Positions 62,747 through 64,000 of a DNA stretch of 64,000 bases are shown here, in pieces. Source of the DNA: Bacillota bacterium (GTDB lineage: Bacteria > Bacillota_E > JAJZYS01 > JAJYTV01); the NCBI GenBank assembly GCA_021845645.1, contig JAJZVM010000001.1, forward strand, positions 62,001 to 126,000, given 5' to 3'. The notes under the pieces are model-generated. The model was not told where the DNA came from. It saw only the letters and a program-made list of their open reading frames with translations, and did no database searches. Numbering within the stretch: the stretch's first letter is position 1; every line of letters starts with the position of its first letter. The position numbers and the translations under genes were made by a program.

Positions 62747-64000
62747 CTAGCGCAGCGCCTGCGCGGGCCTCAGGCGCTGCCACGGTCCGGCGTTCAGCAC
62801 CTGGTGGCCGGTGATGCCCGCCTTCTGGGCCTGTGCGATGCCGAGCGGCATGTAGTCGAGCTCGTGGACCGAATGGGCATCCGTGTCGATCACGAAGCGC
62901 AGTCCTTCGTGCAGATGCCCCTCGAGCCAGCGGTAGTCGAGGTCGAGGCGGCGCGGCGAGGCGCTCAGTTCGAGGGCGGTTTTGGTCTCGGCGGCGGCGG
63001 CGAACACCTTCGGCCAGTCCGCGGCGATCGGCGGTCGCTCGCCCAGCTTGCGCGCCCCAGGATGGCCGAGCACCGTGACGAGCGGGTGCTCGATCGCCCG
63101 CACGAGCCGTGAGGTCGCGGCGAACGTGTCCTGGTCGAACTGGTTGTGCACCGACGCGATCACGAGGTCGAGTTCCTCGAGAAGATCGTCAGGCAGGTCG
63201 AGCGAGCCGTCCGCGTGGATGTCCACCTCGCAGCCCTGCAGCAGCATGAAGCCTTCCGGCAGGCTGCGACGCAGTGTCTCGATCTCCAGCCGCTGCTGGC
63301 GGAAGCGCTCCGGTGTCAGTCCGCGCGCCACCTTGAGTCCCTGCGAGTGGTCGGTGACGGCGAGGTAGGCGTAGCCGCGCCGGGCGGCGGCCAGGGCCAT
63401 GCGTTCGATGTCCTCGAGGCCGTCCGACCAGTTCGAGTGGGTGTGCAGGTCGCCCTGGACCGCGTGCAGGACTTCCCCCCGCGCGCCTTGTCCGAGCGTG
63501 CGCAGCGGTGGAGACACCGGCTTCATGCCGGCATGGCGGAAGAGATCCTCCTCGTCCGGACACGCCACAGGGCGATCTCCCTGCCATAGTCCCTCCGCGG
63601 ACAGGTGCAGCCCCCGGTGGCCAAGCGCCTCCTGTACCTCCGCGACGAACGCCTGCGGTCCCGTGTGCCAGAGGAGCGCCGCCCCGCGGGCCTCCTCGCG
63701 AACGAACAGCATCGCTTCCTCGTCCATGCGCCAGGTGCCGTCCAGGACGAGCGGCAGGCGATCGCGCCATGCTCTGCGCGCCTCGCCTCCGTCCGTGGCG
63801 AGCCACCTTGGCCGGCACACCGTCGGGTCCAGTCGGCGCATGGCGCCGAGCGGCGCGACCTGCCCGATGGTCCGTCGCAGGTCCTCGGTGAGCGCCAGGA
63901 GATCCGGCAAGGGCACCCCGCGACGCCGCTCCTCGAAGGCACGCAGGATCTGATGCCGCTGGCCCCGCGAGATGCCGGGCAAATCCTCGCCAGCAGAGAG
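62747..64000 (-). CDS. PolX-type protein with PHP domain, 5' part outside the window
   Basis: C-terminal 417 codons; the frame is still open at the right edge. Helix-hairpin-helix DNA-binding features (EDLPGISRGQRHQILRAFEE) lead to the palm region, but the family motif AGSLRRxxxTVGDLD is APLGAMRRLDPTVCRPRW, so the catalytic Asp pair is missing. The PHP domain is intact: GDLHTHSNWSDG, AVTDHSQG, GCEVDIHADGS, IASVHNQFD, LGHPGARK and DTDAHSVHELD. PolX fills gaps in DNA and its PHP part is a 3'-5' exonuclease/AP endonuclease; this one may be a nuclease only. Confidence 0.85.
   Translation of the reverse strand, partial: LSAGEDLPGISRGQRHQILRAFEERRRGVPLPDLLALTEDLRRTIGQVAPLGAMRRLDPTVCRPRWLATDGGEARRAWRDRLPLVLDGTWRMDEEAMLFVREEARGAALLWHTGPQAFVAEVQEALGHRGLHLSAEGLWQGDRPVACPDEEDLFRHAGMKPVSPPLRTLGQGARGEVLHAVQGDLHTHSNWSDGLEDIERMALAAARRGYAYLAVTDHSQGLKVARGLTPERFRQQRLEIETLRRSLPEGFMLLQGCEVDIHADGSLDLPDDLLEELDLVIASVHNQFDQDTFAATSRLVRAIEHPLVTVLGHPGARKLGERPPIAADWPKVFAAAAETKTALELSASPRRLDLDYRWLEGHLHEGLRFVIDTDAHSVHELDYMPLGIAQAQKAGITGHQVLNAGPWQRLRPAQALR

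Overview
The window (about 66-68% GC by eye) comes from a high-GC, endospore-forming member of the Bacillota (Firmicutes). The evidence is the linkage cinA - recA - recX - rny - ymdB and a set of sporulation-type genes: pdaB-like deacetylase, gerW/ytfJ, prkA, yhbH and spoVR homologues, plus two DacF/DacB-type D,D-carboxypeptidases. Shine-Dalgarno sequences are strong (GGAGG type) and TTG and GTG starts are common. The genus cannot be fixed from the sequence. No rRNA, tRNA or CRISPR array was seen.

Layout. 1-5.0 kb: an ECF sigma factor with its membrane anti-sigma partner, a TPP riboswitch in front of a CytX-type thiamine-precursor permease, and a D,D-carboxypeptidase. 5.1-22.8 kb: a methyltransferase on the plus strand, then a roughly 16 kb run of minus-strand genes. 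In transcription order this run is a small membrane protein, a compact FtsH-like protease, cinA, a DEAD-box helicase, thpR, recA (interrupted by an intein), recX, rny, a tandem ThyX-like protein, ymdB, a membrane dipeptidase, pepA, a PHP phosphoesterase and two small proteins. 22.9-33.2 kb: a cell-envelope region with a DUF2508 protein, a pdaB-like deacetylase, a nucleotide-sugar dehydrogenase, a WecG/TagA transferase, an O-antigen-ligase-like protein, DUF4330, csaB (polymer pyruvylation), murJ and two GT4 glycosyltransferases. Together these look like a secondary cell-wall polymer pathway. 33.2-38.4 kb: dnaK with a clear sigma-A promoter and operator-like repeats, a second D,D-carboxypeptidase, a RodZ-like protein and asnS. 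38.4-43.0 kb: a leucine/isovalerate-type degradation operon resembling B. subtilis yngJ-HB-G-F-E but without a biotin carboxylase gene.

43.1-64.0 kb is a more mixed region: an AT-richer spacer, an OatA-type acyltransferase, a frameshifted MmcQ/YjbR relic, OsmC, a PAP2 phosphatase, prkA, a dienelactone hydrolase, an acyl-CoA synthetase and spoVR. Then comes a scarred stretch with a transposase fragment, a GNAT/DUF1778 toxin-antitoxin pair, a TetR-like remnant and a MarR-methyltransferase pair with an ordered operator array. The end of the window holds yhbH, a divergent PanC-like protein, a SNF2 helicase, gerW, a DUF318 permease, a CopD-like membrane protein and a PolX-type PHP protein that runs off the edge.

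The points most worth a second look are the tandem ThyX-like protein whose two halves keep different parts of the family signature, the divergent PanC-like protein among sporulation genes, the PolX whose polymerase acid motif is gone, several genes whose best start by spacing and homology is not ATG/GTG/TTG, the RecA intein, and the phased TGACA/TGTCA operator upstream of the MarR gene.
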